Positions 37,060-45,586 of a stretch of 64,000 nt of DNA are shown here, piece by piece (position 1 is the first letter of the stretch; each line of letters begins with the position of its first letter). The notes under the pieces were generated by a model that saw only the letters and a list, made by a program, of their open reading frames with translations, was not told where the DNA came from and did no database searches. Source of the DNA: Roseiarcus sp963764955 (GTDB lineage: Bacteria; Pseudomonadota; Alphaproteobacteria; Rhizobiales; Beijerinckiaceae); NCBI GenBank assembly GCA_963764955.1, contig CAVXVE010000008.1:15092-79091 (forward strand), written 5' to 3'. The position numbers were made by a program, and so were the translations under genes.

Positions 37060-38382
37060 TCATGTCGGCGCCGGAGCGGCCTCGTGCGACTCCACGGCGT
37101 CAAGATCGGCGGCGGTGATCGGCTGGTCGACGATGAAGAGATACGACGCGGCCGAAGCGACGCCGATCGCCGCGCCCACCACCAGCGCCGGAATGAACGA
37201 GCCGGTGTTCTGCACGATCAGCCCGGTGACGGTGGGCGCGAGCGCTCCGCCGAGATAGCCGCCGAAATTCTGCATGGCGCCGATCGACGCGGTGCAGTTC
37301 GTGGGGGCGGCCACCGAGCTTAACGCCCAGGCGCAGGTGCTGGTGACGTAGAGGAAAAAGAGCGAAGCCGAAATGAAGGCGACCGCGAGCGCGTTGCTGG
37401 TGACGAAGGCCGCGGCGACCGTGCAGGCCGCTGTCGCGCACAAGGCGATGGTCGCCGGATATTGCCGGCTCTTCACCGGCGACATACCGCGGCGCACCAG
37501 AATGTCCGTGATATAGCCGCCGAGGATCCCGCCCACGACCCCGAAGACGAAGGGGATGGCGGCGGCGAACCCGGTGAACTTGACGCTCATATGGCGCTCG
37601 AGCTCGAGATAGCCGGGCAGCCAGGCGGTGTAGATCCAGGTGAGATAAATGCAGCCGAAGTAGCCGAGAATCATGCCCCAGGTGGTGCGGAAGCGGAACA
37701 ATTGCTTCCACTCCCTGAGCGTCACGACGGTCCGATCCCCAGGCGGATCGCCGTGGGTGCGATAGGCGATCTCGTCCGCCGTCAGTTCGACTTCGTTCGG
37801 GTTGCGATAGACGACAAACCAGACCGCCGCCATGGCGAGACCGGCGACGCCCATGATCATGAACATGACCCGCCAGCCGTAGCTCAGCATCAGGAAGGTG
37901 AGGAGCGGCACGGCGATAGCGGTGCCGAGCGACGAGGCGCAATTGAAGATTCCGGTCGCGAGACCCCGGTCGCGCGGATGGAACCAGTCGCGGACCACGC
38001 GAGCGCCAGTCGGGAACTGCGGCGCTTCCCCCACGCCGAGCAGCAGCCGGGCGCCGAAGAACTGGCCGAAGCTCTGGACGAATCCGGCGATGAGCTGGGC
38101 CAACGACCAAAGGCTGAGGCCGCAGGTCAACAGAAAACGCGGCCCGAACTTGTCGACCATCGCGCCGGTCGGCAATTGCGAAAACGCATAGGCCCAGAGG
38201 AAGGCGGACAGAAGGTAGCCCATGTCCGCGATCGACAGGCCGAGATCGTGGCGGATCAGGAGATTGGCCACCGCGAGCGTCGCGCGGTCGATGTAGTTGA
38301 TCACGCCGGCCACGACCAGCATGGCCAGGGCCGCCCGCTGGATCGATTTCAGCCGCGGCGTCGCCTTCAACGCTTCCAACAT
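37060..38382 (-). CDS. MFS transporter, anion:cation symporter (ACS) family
   Basis: Twelve-helix secondary transporter of 440 residues from ATG 38382. The first helix has INYIDRATLAVA, typical of ACS permeases for glucarate, galactonate or tartrate, and the loop between helices 2 and 3 reads GAMVDKFGPRFLL. The segment GVGEAPQFPTGARVVRDWFHPRDRGLATGIFN is the family signature. Its position beside the aldonate dehydratase and RraA aldolase fits a sugar-acid symporter, giving the cluster a second uptake route besides the ABC system. Divergent from the CitE-like gene. Confidence 0.92.
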   Translation of the reverse strand: MLEALKATPRLKSIQRAALAMLVVAGVINYIDRATLAVANLLIRHDLGLSIADMGYLLSAFLWAYAFSQLPTGAMVDKFGPRFLLTCGLSLWSLAQLIAGFVQSFGQFFGARLLLGVGEAPQFPTGARVVRDWFHPRDRGLATGIFNCASSLGTAIAVPLLTFLMLSYGWRVMFMIMGVAGLAMAAVWFVVYRNPNEVELTADEIAYRTHGDPPGDRTVVTLREWKQLFRFRTTWGMILGYFGCIYLTWIYTAWLPGYLELERHMSVKFTGFAAAIPFVFGVVGGILGGYITDILVRRGMSPVKSRQYPATIALCATAACTVAAAFVTSNALAVAFISASLFFLYVTSTCAWALSSVAAPTNCTASIGAMQNFGGYLGGALAPTVTGLIVQNTGSFIPALVVGAAIGVASAASYLFIVDQPITAADLDAVESHEAAPAPT

Positions 38383-38620
38383 CGCATTTCCTCGCCTTGA
38401 GCTCACCTTTTGCTCACCCGCTCGACTTAAGAGCATAAAAGCGCCGGCGCGGTCGATGCTCTCGCCATGTTGATTTCATTTTCACCCAGATGGCGCCTTC
38501 ACATTTTCGTTGGGTCGGCGCCTGCGGGGCGAGAGCGCAAAACACAATGCTGCCATGGCGAATGACCCCTCTGGCGCTGCAACAAACTTGTGGTTAAATA
38601 CTGAGGATTACCGTCGAGAG

Positions 38621-39517
38621 ATGTTCATGCTTGCTCGCCCGCGTCGAAGCGTCCTCTATATGCCCGGCTCCAACGCCAAGGCGTTGGCGAAGGCGAAAAC
38701 GCTGTCTGCCGATGCGCTGATCCTTGATCTCGAGGATTCGGTCGCCCCGGACCAGAAAATCATGGCGCGCGAACAGGTCGCCGAGGCGGTGCGCATAGGC
38801 GCGTTCGGCGGGCGCGAGGTCGTCATCCGCGTCAACGGACCGCATACGACGTGGGGAGAAGCCGATCTCGTCGCCGCCTCCGCCGCCGGCCCGGACGCCA
38901 TTCTCCTGCCCAAGGTCGACGGGCCAGGGGCGATCATGGCCGCCGCCCGGACGCTGCGCGAATCGGGCGCGCCCGACCGGACGAGGCTATGGGCGATGAT
39001 GGAGACGCCGAACGCCGTTTTGAGCGCCGGCTCGATCGCCGCCGTCGCCGCCGACCCGACGTCGCGATTCGCCGTCATGGTCATGGGCCTCAACGATCTC
39101 GCCAAGGAGACGCGGGCGAGGCTCACTCCCGGCCGCCCGACCATGACCGCATGGCTTGCGAGCTGCGTGGTCGCCGCCCGCGCCCACGGCGTCGACATCA
39201 TCGACGGCGTCTACAACGACATCAGGGATCTCGACGGCTTCCGGCTCGAATGCCTGCAGGGCCGCGACATGGGCCTCGACGGCAAGACGCTCATTCATCC
39301 GACCCAGATCGACATCTGCAACGAAACCTTCGCGCCGACCTCGGATGAGGTGGAGCGCGCAGCCGCGATCGTCGAGGCGTTCGCGCTGCCGGAAAACGTT
39401 GGCAGGGGCGTGATCCAGCTCGACGGCCGCATGGTGGAGCTGCTGCACGCCGACATGGCGCGCAAAACGCTCGCCATCGCCGACGCGATCGCGGCGCGAA
39501 GCATGGCGGCGGCCTAG
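38621..39517 (+). CDS. HpcH/HpaI aldolase/citrate lyase (CitE-like) family protein
   Basis: CitE-like TIM-barrel lyase of 298 residues. Signatures are RPRRSVLYMPGSNAKALAKA, ALILDLEDSV (acidic metal ligand), WAMMETPNAV (Glu) and GLDGKTLIHPTQI. Such enzymes cleave or form malyl-CoA, citramalyl-CoA or related 3-hydroxy acids; the substrate is not readable. ATG 38621 fits the family start; the frame stays open upstream to 38510 and ATG 38555 is an alternative. It is divergent from the MFS gene and convergent with the duplicated LLM fragment. Confidence 0.88.
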   Translation: MFMLARPRRSVLYMPGSNAKALAKAKTLSADALILDLEDSVAPDQKIMAREQVAEAVRIGAFGGREVVIRVNGPHTTWGEADLVAASAAGPDAILLPKVDGPGAIMAAARTLRESGAPDRTRLWAMMETPNAVLSAGSIAAVAADPTSRFAVMVMGLNDLAKETRARLTPGRPTMTAWLASCVVAARAHGVDIIDGVYNDIRDLDGFRLECLQGRDMGLDGKTLIHPTQIDICNETFAPTSDEVERAAAIVEAFALPENVGRGVIQLDGRMVELLHADMARKTLAIADAIAARSMAAA

Positions 39518-39926
39518 CCCCCTCGCGGAAGCCCGGCGGCCTCGGCGATCAGCTCGAAGGAACGCAGCCGCAGAGGTTTCTCATAGACGTCGGAGACGAC
39601 GATCAGTTCGTCGGCCCGAGTCTCCTCGACCAGCGCGGCCATGCCTTTGCGGACGGTGTCTCGCGAGCCGACAATCGAGCGCGCCAGCATCCGCATCGCC
39701 TGCCCCTTCTCCATCGGCGGCCTAGCCCCCTCGCGGGAGCCCGGCCGCCTCGGCGATCAGCTCGAAGGAACGCAGCCGCAGAGGTTTCTCATAGACATCG
39801 GAGACGACGATGAGTTCGTCGGCCCCGGTTTCCTTGACCAGCGCCGCCATGCCTTTGCGGACGGTCTCACGCGAGCCGACAATCGAGCGCGCCAGCATCC
39901 GCATCGCCTGCGCCTTCTCCATCGGC
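39511..39926. repeat. imperfect 208-bp tandem duplication
   Basis: Two head-to-tail copies, 39511-39718 and 39719-39926, both begin GGCCTAGCCCCCTCGCGG. They hold the last ~65 codons of the LLM oxidoreductase gene and differ at roughly a dozen positions, three or four of them amino-acid changing. The left copy is a detached fragment; its first bases also supply the stop of the CitE-like gene. Confidence 0.85.
39514..39714 (-). pseudogene. C-terminal fragment of LLM oxidoreductase (tandem partial duplicate)
   Basis: A 66-codon frame reading EKGQAMRMLARSIVGSRDTV and ending EAAGLPRGG, nearly identical to the C-terminus of the complete gene immediately upstream (SRETV, KETGADEL in place of SRDTV, EETRADEL). 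It starts exactly where the duplicated block begins, so it lacks the flavin-binding barrel and cannot be active. The reading frame is still open, implying a recent event or weak constraint. Confidence 0.8.
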
Positions 39927-40717
39927 GTCCAATAGCTCTCGATGTCGTCGATCGGCGGCTGGCTCAGGCCCCGCGCGCCGCGGAAGATATTGGTGAACGA
40001 CATCTGTTGGGTGGTGGCGAACCGGCGTGCTTCCTCGTCGCTTTCCGCCGCGACGATGTTGACGCCGACCATTGCATACGGCTGGTCGAGCTGCTCCGAC
40101 GGTTTGAAGCGCTCGCGATAAATCTCGAGGGCCGCAATCAAGTGATCGGGCGCGAAATGCGACGCGAAAGCGTAAGGGAGCCCCAGTTCGGCGGCCAGCA
40201 TCGCGCCGAAATGGCTCGATCCGAGAATCCACAGCGGCACTTCCGTCCCCGCAGCCGGCACGGCCTGGATGCGCTGGCCGGGGCCCGCGGGCGCGAGGAA
40301 GGCTTGCAGCTCCAGAACGTCCTGCGGGAAGTTCTCGGCCGCCTCCGGCGGACGACGCAACGCGCGCAGCGTGAGCTGATCCGTGCCTGGAGCCCGGCCG
40401 AGTCCGAGGTCGATGCGGCCCGGAAAAAGCCGCGCCAGCGTTCCGAACTGCTCGGCGATGACGTAGGGCGCGTGGTTCGGCAGCATGATGCCCCCTGCCC
40501 CGACCCGAATCGTCGAGGTCCCCTCGGCGAGATGAGCGAGCACGATCGATGTCGCGGCGCTGGCGATGCCCGGCATGTTGTGATGCTCCGCCACCCAGAT
40601 GCGCCGGTAGCCCCATTTCTCGGCGTGGGCGGCGAGATCGCGAGCATTGTCGAGGGCGCCGCGCGCGTCGGTTTCTTGCGTAACGCGAACGAGCTCGAGG
40701 ATGGAGAGAGGCGTCAT
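39722..40717 (-). CDS. LLM class flavin-dependent oxidoreductase (MsnO8-like luciferase family)
   Basis: Luciferase-like monooxygenase family protein, 331 residues. It has LSILELVRVTQETD at the N-terminus, WVAEHHNMPGIASAA, VGAGGIMLPNHAPYVIAEQFGTLARLFPGRIDLGLGRAPGTD and LWILGSSHFGA, all signatures of the MsnO8/YhbW branch. These act on unknown organic substrates with FMNH2 supplied by a separate reductase. The 3' ~200 bp are duplicated just downstream. The Irr gene lies 28 bp upstream on the same strand. Confidence 0.92.
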   Translation of the reverse strand: MTPLSILELVRVTQETDARGALDNARDLAAHAEKWGYRRIWVAEHHNMPGIASAATSIVLAHLAEGTSTIRVGAGGIMLPNHAPYVIAEQFGTLARLFPGRIDLGLGRAPGTDQLTLRALRRPPEAAENFPQDVLELQAFLAPAGPGQRIQAVPAAGTEVPLWILGSSHFGAMLAAELGLPYAFASHFAPDHLIAALEIYRERFKPSEQLDQPYAMVGVNIVAAESDEEARRFATTQQMSFTNIFRGARGLSQPPIDDIESYWTPMEKAQAMRMLARSIVGSRETVRKGMAALVKETGADELIVVSDVYEKPLRLRSFELIAEAAGLPRGG

Positions 40718-40745
40718 GAGACGCCTGCGGCCGGACGCCCGCTTA

Positions 40746-41183
40746 TCAGAGCTTCCTCAGCCTCACGATCACGTCGATGGCCGCGACGCTCATGCCGTCG
40801 GGAGGCGGGATCTCGAACTCGGGCAGCAAGTCCTCCGGGATGTCGGACAGTTCTTCCGTATCCTCGCGATAGAAGTGGTAGTGCGGCCCGGTCTTGGTGT
40901 CGTACCAGAGCTTGGCGTCGTAGATCGCGATTTCCCTCAGGAGCCTGCAGCGCGCGAACTCGTTGAGCGTGTTGTAGATCGTGCCCAGCGTCGGGGCGAA
41001 CTGGATCGACCGCGTTTCGTGAAAGATCATTTCGGCGGTGAAGTGCCGGTTTGCCGCGCCGAAGATCGCGCGGGCGAGATCGAGCCTCTGGCGGGTCGGA
41101 CGCACCCCAGCAGCGGAGAGCTTCCGGACGAGCACGCCGTAGCAGACATCAGGATGCGCAGCGCTCTTCGTTTCCATGGACAT
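40746..41183 (-). CDS. irr: Fur family iron-response regulator, Irr-type
   Basis: Fur-superfamily regulator of 145 residues. The winged helix reads AGVRPTRQRLDLARAIF and APTLGTIYNTLNEFARCRLL, and the dimerisation part has the HxH-type motif PHYHFYREDTEELSDIP plus the C-terminal PPDGMSVAAIDVIVRLRK, which is characteristic of rhizobial Irr rather than Fur or Zur. Irr represses haem and iron-storage genes under iron limitation and is degraded on haem binding. Start taken at ATG 41183; frames open up to 41234. Confidence in the family is high, in the exact orthology moderate. Confidence 0.85.
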   Translation of the reverse strand: MSMETKSAAHPDVCYGVLVRKLSAAGVRPTRQRLDLARAIFGAANRHFTAEMIFHETRSIQFAPTLGTIYNTLNEFARCRLLREIAIYDAKLWYDTKTGPHYHFYREDTEELSDIPEDLLPEFEIPPPDGMSVAAIDVIVRLRKL

Positions 41184-41364
41184 CACATGTCGCTGGCGGA
41201 CGGCCGGAACCATCCTCGCCCGCGAATTCCTCAACTTAATTGAACAGACTTTGTAATCCGCCTCGGCCGCATTCGCAACCTCAACCTTGGCCGGCAGGGC
41301 GCGGGCGCCCCGGTCGCTGGCGGACGCGCGCGGTTTCCCATAGGGTTCAGGTGAGCCGGTTCAT

Positions 41365-41796
41365 GTGAGGTTGGCCTTGGCAATTGCGGGCGGATGTCTT
41401 TGCGGGGCGGTGCGCTACGAGATCAAGGCCGACGCGCCGCTCGGCGCGCGACATTGCTGGTGCCGCGTCTGCCAATACCTTGGCGCGGGAACCGGGGCGG
41501 TCAGCGCCCTTTTCCGCGCCGAGGACGTCGCCGTTTCCGGTCCGCTAACCGATTACGTCTGCAAAGCCGACAGCGGCGCGACCATGCACCGCCGTTTCTG
41601 CGCTCGGTGCGGGACGGACGTCTTCAGCGAGGCGGAAGAGCGGCCGACTCTCATCTTCGTGCGCGCAGGCTCGCTCGACGATCCCAATCTGGCGCCGCCT
41701 ACGGCGACGATCTGGACGAAATCCGCGCCAAACTGGGCCTGCTTTGACCCCAGTCTGCCTGAGGTTGAAGGACATCCGCCCCCGCTGAAAGTCTGA
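41365..41796 (+). CDS. GFA family protein (glutathione-dependent formaldehyde-activating enzyme-like)
   Basis: Small zinc-fold protein, 143 residues from GTG 41365. Cys pairs are where the GFA fold has them: GGCLCGAVRYEI, HCWCRVCQ and FCARCGTDVF. Despite the family name, most members have no proven formaldehyde activity. It is followed by DUF3303 and DUF1993 genes in the same direction, with no clear pathway link. Confidence 0.88.
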   Translation: MRLALAIAGGCLCGAVRYEIKADAPLGARHCWCRVCQYLGAGTGAVSALFRAEDVAVSGPLTDYVCKADSGATMHRRFCARCGTDVFSEAEERPTLIFVRAGSLDDPNLAPPTATIWTKSAPNWACFDPSLPEVEGHPPPLKV

Positions 41797-41838
41797 GCCG
41801 GGCGGCGTCTAAACGCGGCTAAAGGGGCGACAGGGCCG

Positions 41839-42135
41839 ATGCTGTTCATGGTGATCGAGCATTTCCGCGACAACGACATGGTTCCGGTCTACCAGCGCTT
41901 GCGCCAGGAAGGTCGGTCGCTGCCGGAGGGACTCGAATATGTCGAGAGCTGGGTCGAGGCCAACTTTTCCCGCTGCTTCCAATTGATGCGTTGCGACGAT
42001 CTGAGGCTCATCCAGGCGTGGATTCTCGAATGGCGCGGCTCAGGCGTGACGTTCGAAATCGTCCCCGTCGTCACAAGCCAGGAGGCGCGGGCTTTGGTCG
42101 AGCCCTGCCTCGAACCTCCGGAGGGACCGGCCTGA
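41839..42135 (+). CDS. DUF3303-like small protein
   Basis: Protein of 98 residues starting MLFMVIEHFR, with GLEYVESWVEANFSRCFQLM in the middle and IQAWILEWRG, FEIVPVV near the end. This matches the DUF3303 pattern, probably a dimeric alpha/beta-barrel of unknown function. No signal or membrane segment. It lies 42 bp after the GFA gene. Confidence 0.75.
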   Translation: MLFMVIEHFRDNDMVPVYQRLRQEGRSLPEGLEYVESWVEANFSRCFQLMRCDDLRLIQAWILEWRGSGVTFEIVPVVTSQEARALVEPCLEPPEGPA

Positions 42136-42239
42136 GAGATCGGCCGGCGGCCGGCCGCGGCAGGTTGATAACGTCACATTTTGCGTGCATGCATGGCCTC
42201 CCGCGGCGCCGCGCCGCGATTGGGAGGAAATTGAAGCCG

Positions 42240-42764
42240 ATGTCCCTTTCGCTCTATCAGAGCAGCGTGCCGGTCTACGAGCGCGCGCTCAACGCTTTCC
42301 TCGCCATTCTCGACAAGGCGGAGGAGCATGCGACGGCGCGCAAGTTCGATCCGAACGCCTATCTCGCCATGCGGCTGAGCCCGGACATGTTTCCCTTCGT
42401 CCGCCAGGTCCAGAGCTTCTGCGATCACGCCAAGAACTCGTCGTTCCGGCTGGCCGCCAAGGACCCGCCGGTCAAGGAGGACAAAGAGGCTACACTCGCC
42501 GAAATCCGCGCGCGCATCCAGGCGACGCTCGAGATGCTGAAATCGATCGACGCCAAGGCGATGGAAGGCGGCGAGTCGCGCGAGGTCGTCATCCCCGCCG
42601 GCTCGAACAAGCTGAAGCTCCCCGGCGCCGACTATCTCCTGCATTTCGCCATGCCCAATTTCTATTTTCACCTGACCACCGCCTACGACATCCTGCGCGC
42701 GAGCGGCGTCGAGATCGGCAAGCGCAACTTCATGGGCGCGGTCCCGAACCTCATTCGCGTGTGA
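42240..42764 (+). CDS. DUF1993 family protein
   Basis: Protein of 174 residues, MSLSLYQSSVPVYERALNAF, with MFPFVRQVQSFCDHAKNSSFRLA, HFAMPNFYFHLTTAYDILR and the closing GKRNFMG motif, typical of DUF1993. The family has a DinB-like four-helix bundle with conserved His residues (here in CDHAKN, FHLTTAYDIL). Reaction unknown. ATG 42240 is chosen for the family start. It is 11 bp upstream of the RidA-like gene. Confidence 0.88.
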   Translation: MSLSLYQSSVPVYERALNAFLAILDKAEEHATARKFDPNAYLAMRLSPDMFPFVRQVQSFCDHAKNSSFRLAAKDPPVKEDKEATLAEIRARIQATLEMLKSIDAKAMEGGESREVVIPAGSNKLKLPGADYLLHFAMPNFYFHLTTAYDILRASGVEIGKRNFMGAVPNLIRV

Positions 42765-42775
42765 GAGCATCGATC

Positions 42776-43129
42776 ATGGCCATCACCAGACTGCACGCCG
42801 GGCCGCGCATGTCGCAGGCCGTCGTTCACGGCTCGACCGTCTATCTCGCCGGCCAGGTCGCCGATCAGGCGAAAGGCAAGAGCGTCGGCGACCAGACCAG
42901 GGAGATCCTGGCTGCGATCGAGCGCCTGCTTGGCGAAGCCGGATCGGACAAGACGAAGATTCTTTCGGCCACCATATATCTCGCCGACATCGCCACATTC
43001 GGCGAAATGAACGCGGTCTGGGACGCGTGGGTCCCAGCAGGGCATGCGCCGGCGCGCGCCACCGTCGAGGCGAAGCTGGCCGCCCCGGCCTACACAGTCG
43101 AGATCGCCTGCATCGCGGCGACGGACTGA
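42776..43129 (+). CDS. RidA family protein
   Basis: Protein of 117 residues in the RidA superfamily: MSQAVVHGSTVYLAGQVAD, QTREILAAIERLLGEAGSDKTKILSATIYLADI and PARATVEAKLAAPAYTVEI, with the carboxylate-binding Arg in PARATV. It is distinct from the RidA at 15691, being shorter and of another subgroup. Its neighbours (DUF1993, AMP nucleosidase) give no pathway. Confidence 0.9.
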   Translation: MAITRLHAGPRMSQAVVHGSTVYLAGQVADQAKGKSVGDQTREILAAIERLLGEAGSDKTKILSATIYLADIATFGEMNAVWDAWVPAGHAPARATVEAKLAAPAYTVEIACIAATD

Positions 43130-43195
43130 GCCGCGCGGTGCGGCGGCTGAGTCGAGGTCGCCGCTCCGATTTCATCCGTGGAGGAGACAATTTCG

Positions 43196-44680
43196 GTGCT
43201 TGACCCCTCGAACGACAACGCCAGGGGGCCGTTCGAGCGGGTGGCGAGCCCTGAGGAAGCGGTCGACCGGCTCGTTCGCCTCTATGACGAGGCGACTGAG
43301 GCCCTGCACGGGGCGGTCGAGCGCTTTCTCAAACAAGGCGAGCCGCCCTCGAGCGCGACCCGCGCCCTGTTCCGCTATCCCGAGCTGCGCCTGATTTACG
43401 CGCCGACCGGCCCTGCTCTCTCCAGCCCGCGCGCCTTCGCCAAGTTCAGCGAACCCGGCGTTTATGCGACGACGGTGACACAACCGGCCGAGTTCCGCGC
43501 CTATCTGCTTGAGCAGCTCGAACCGCTGGTGAGCGAATACGGCGCCGCGATCGAGGTCGGCGTCGGCGCCCAGGAGATTCCCTACCCTTACGTGATCGAG
43601 AGCGGCGATGAGCTGACCAGCGGCGGCGGCGCCGACCCCGCCGAGCTGGCGCGTTTTTTCCCCGTGCCTTCGCTCGCCACCATCGGCGACGAAACGGCTG
43701 ACGGCGAGTTCGACTTCGGCCCCGAGCGGCCGCTCGCTCTGTTCGACGCGCCGCGGGTCGATTATTCGCTGCGGCGCCTCGTTCACTACACCGGCTCTGA
43801 CTGGCGGACGATGCAGCCGTGGGTGCTGCTCACCAACTACCACCGCTATGTCGACCAGTTCGTCCAGTGGGGCTTGAAGCAGCTTCATGCCGGAACGGGC
43901 GTCGAGAAGGTGATTCTGCCGGGCAACGTCGTCATCGATTCGTCGATTCCGCCGGCCGAGGCCGAGGCGAAGGCCGCAGCGGTCGCCTGGCATCGCTTCC
44001 AGATGCCCGCCTATCATTGCGTGCGCGCCGACGGGCGGGGGATCAGTCTGGTCAACATCGGCGTCGGGCCCTCGAACGCCAAAACCATCACCGACCATAT
44101 CGCGGTCCTCAGGCCCCATTGCTGGCTGATGATCGGCCATTGCGCGGGCTTGAGGCAGTCGCAGGTGATCGGCGACTATGTGCTCGCGCACGCCTATCTC
44201 AGGCGCGACAACATCCTCGACGAGGCGGCGCCGCTCATGGTTCCGATCCCCGCGCTTGCGGAAGTGCAGGTGGCGCTGCAGGAGGCGGTCGCCAAGATCA
44301 CCGGCGACCGGGGCGAGGCCTTGAAGCGGCGCCTGCGCACCGGCACTGTCGTCACCAACGACGACCGCAACTGGGAATTGCGCTGGTCGCAGGAGCGGCG
44401 GCTCATCAATGTTTCGCGCGCCATCGCCGTCGACATGGAATCGGCGACCGTCGCCACCCAGGGCTTCCGCATGCGGGTGCCTTACGGCACGCTGCTCTGC
44501 GTCTCCGACAAGCCGCTGCATGGCGAGATCAAGCTGCCCGGCGCCGCCAACGCCTTCTACGAGCGTGCGATCGCCGAGCATCTGCAGATCGGCATAGCCG
44601 CGATCGGGCATCTGCAGAGCAACGACGCCTCGCTGCACTCGCGCAAGCTCAGGAGCTTCGACGAGCCGCCGTTCAGGTGA
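43196..44680 (+). CDS. amn: AMP nucleosidase
   Basis: Cytoplasmic enzyme hydrolysing AMP to adenine and ribose 5-phosphate, 494 residues from GTG 43196. GGAGGAGA at 43180-43187 lies 8 nt before that GTG; GTG 43178 is the upstream option. The N-terminal regulatory domain has LRLIYAPTGPALSSPRAFAKFSEPG, and the catalytic phosphorylase-like domain includes LMIGHCAGLRQSQVIGDYVLAHAYLR and AVDMESATVATQGFRMRVPYGTLLCVSDKPLHGEIK. The ending (NDASLHSRKLRSFDEPPFR) is the usual one. Convergent with the transpeptidase, only 3 bp apart. Confidence 0.95.
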   Translation: MLDPSNDNARGPFERVASPEEAVDRLVRLYDEATEALHGAVERFLKQGEPPSSATRALFRYPELRLIYAPTGPALSSPRAFAKFSEPGVYATTVTQPAEFRAYLLEQLEPLVSEYGAAIEVGVGAQEIPYPYVIESGDELTSGGGADPAELARFFPVPSLATIGDETADGEFDFGPERPLALFDAPRVDYSLRRLVHYTGSDWRTMQPWVLLTNYHRYVDQFVQWGLKQLHAGTGVEKVILPGNVVIDSSIPPAEAEAKAAAVAWHRFQMPAYHCVRADGRGISLVNIGVGPSNAKTITDHIAVLRPHCWLMIGHCAGLRQSQVIGDYVLAHAYLRRDNILDEAAPLMVPIPALAEVQVALQEAVAKITGDRGEALKRRLRTGTVVTNDDRNWELRWSQERRLINVSRAIAVDMESATVATQGFRMRVPYGTLLCVSDKPLHGEIKLPGAANAFYERAIAEHLQIGIAAIGHLQSNDASLHSRKLRSFDEPPFR

Positions 44681-44683
44681 GGA

Positions 44684-45308
44684 TTAGCTGATCACCATCA
44701 CCGGCGTGCCGACGTGCACCCGGTTATAGAGATCGATTGCGTCCATGTCGCGCATCCGGATGCAGCCGGAGGACACGTGCCCGCCGATTTCCGACGGCTC
44801 GTTGGTGCCGTGGATGCGGATGAGCGTGTCCTTGTCGTTCTGGAAGAGATAGAGCGCCCGCGCGCCGAGCGGATTGTCCCACTGGCCCTGCAAGGGTCCA
44901 TGCTGCTTATAGACCTGGAACTGCGGCCAGCGCTCCATGATCGAGGCGGTCGGCATCCAGGTCGGCCATTCCTTCATCGCTCCGACCTCGGCGCGACCGG
45001 TCCACCCCATATATTCGGCGCCGCTCGCGATCCGGTATTGGATCGCCTGGCCGTGGGGCAGGACGAGATAAAGATAATTCGTGGTCGTGTTGACGATGAT
45101 CGTCCCCGGCCTCTCCTGGGTCGAATACTGGACGATGCTGCGGTGGGTGGGAATCTTCCACTCGTCCGGCTCGGCCAGCGCCATCATCTGCTTGTCGCGC
45201 GCGGTGAGCTGCGGATCCGGAAGGCCGGACTGGATCACCGGCGTGCAGCCGCTCACCAGGGCGCGTCACAGCCAGCACAAGCCCCACAACCAACACATTC
45301 GTCTTCAT
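44684..45308 (-). CDS. L,D-transpeptidase lipoprotein, YkuD family (frameshift in signal peptide)
   Basis: Peptidoglycan cross-linking or lipoprotein-anchoring enzyme. The YkuD catalytic block is clear: IRIHGTNEPSEIGG then VSSGCIRMRDMD with the nucleophile Cys. The intact frame begins at SGCTPVIQSG (45256), but just upstream in another frame are MKTNVLVVGLVLAV and a start at 45308. Deleting one base of the GGG at 45259-45261 joins them into a lipoprotein signal with lipobox LVSGC. The protein is then about 207 residues and lipid-anchored in the envelope. Divergent from proC across a repeat-rich spacer. Confidence 0.85.
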
Positions 45309-45352
45309 AGCCGCCCCGTCGATCGCACCGCTAACGATTTTGTCACCATAAA

Positions 45353-45503
45353 ACTTAACGGTTTCGCCAAAGTTACCGAGCGTAAGCCCAAACGCCATTC
45401 ACAAAACCGCGAGCGCCGCCTGGATGTCCCCCATCCAAGGTTTCGCCACAAAGTTTTTAGCGAAACCGCTCGGTTAAGTCCAACGACTTGTTGCGAAGTC
45501 GTT
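45353..45503. promoter_or_regulatory. inverted-repeat-rich intergenic region between L,D-transpeptidase and proC
   Basis: Relatively AT-rich spacer with nested symmetry. ACTTAACGGTTTCGCC (45353-45368) recurs inverted, with a 5-bp insertion, at 45459-45479. GGTTTCGC (45439-45446) pairs with GCGAAACC (45460-45467), and AACGACTT (45482-45489) pairs perfectly with AAGTCGTT (45496-45503). These could be operators for the divergent promoters or a hairpin; no regulator is identified. Confidence 0.5.
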
Positions 45504-45586
45504 TGCCGAAACTTACCGATCGAGGCAAAAATGCAACAGTCCGACAAATGTTCCAGACACTCGGCTAACCCTGAAGGGAGTGGAAA

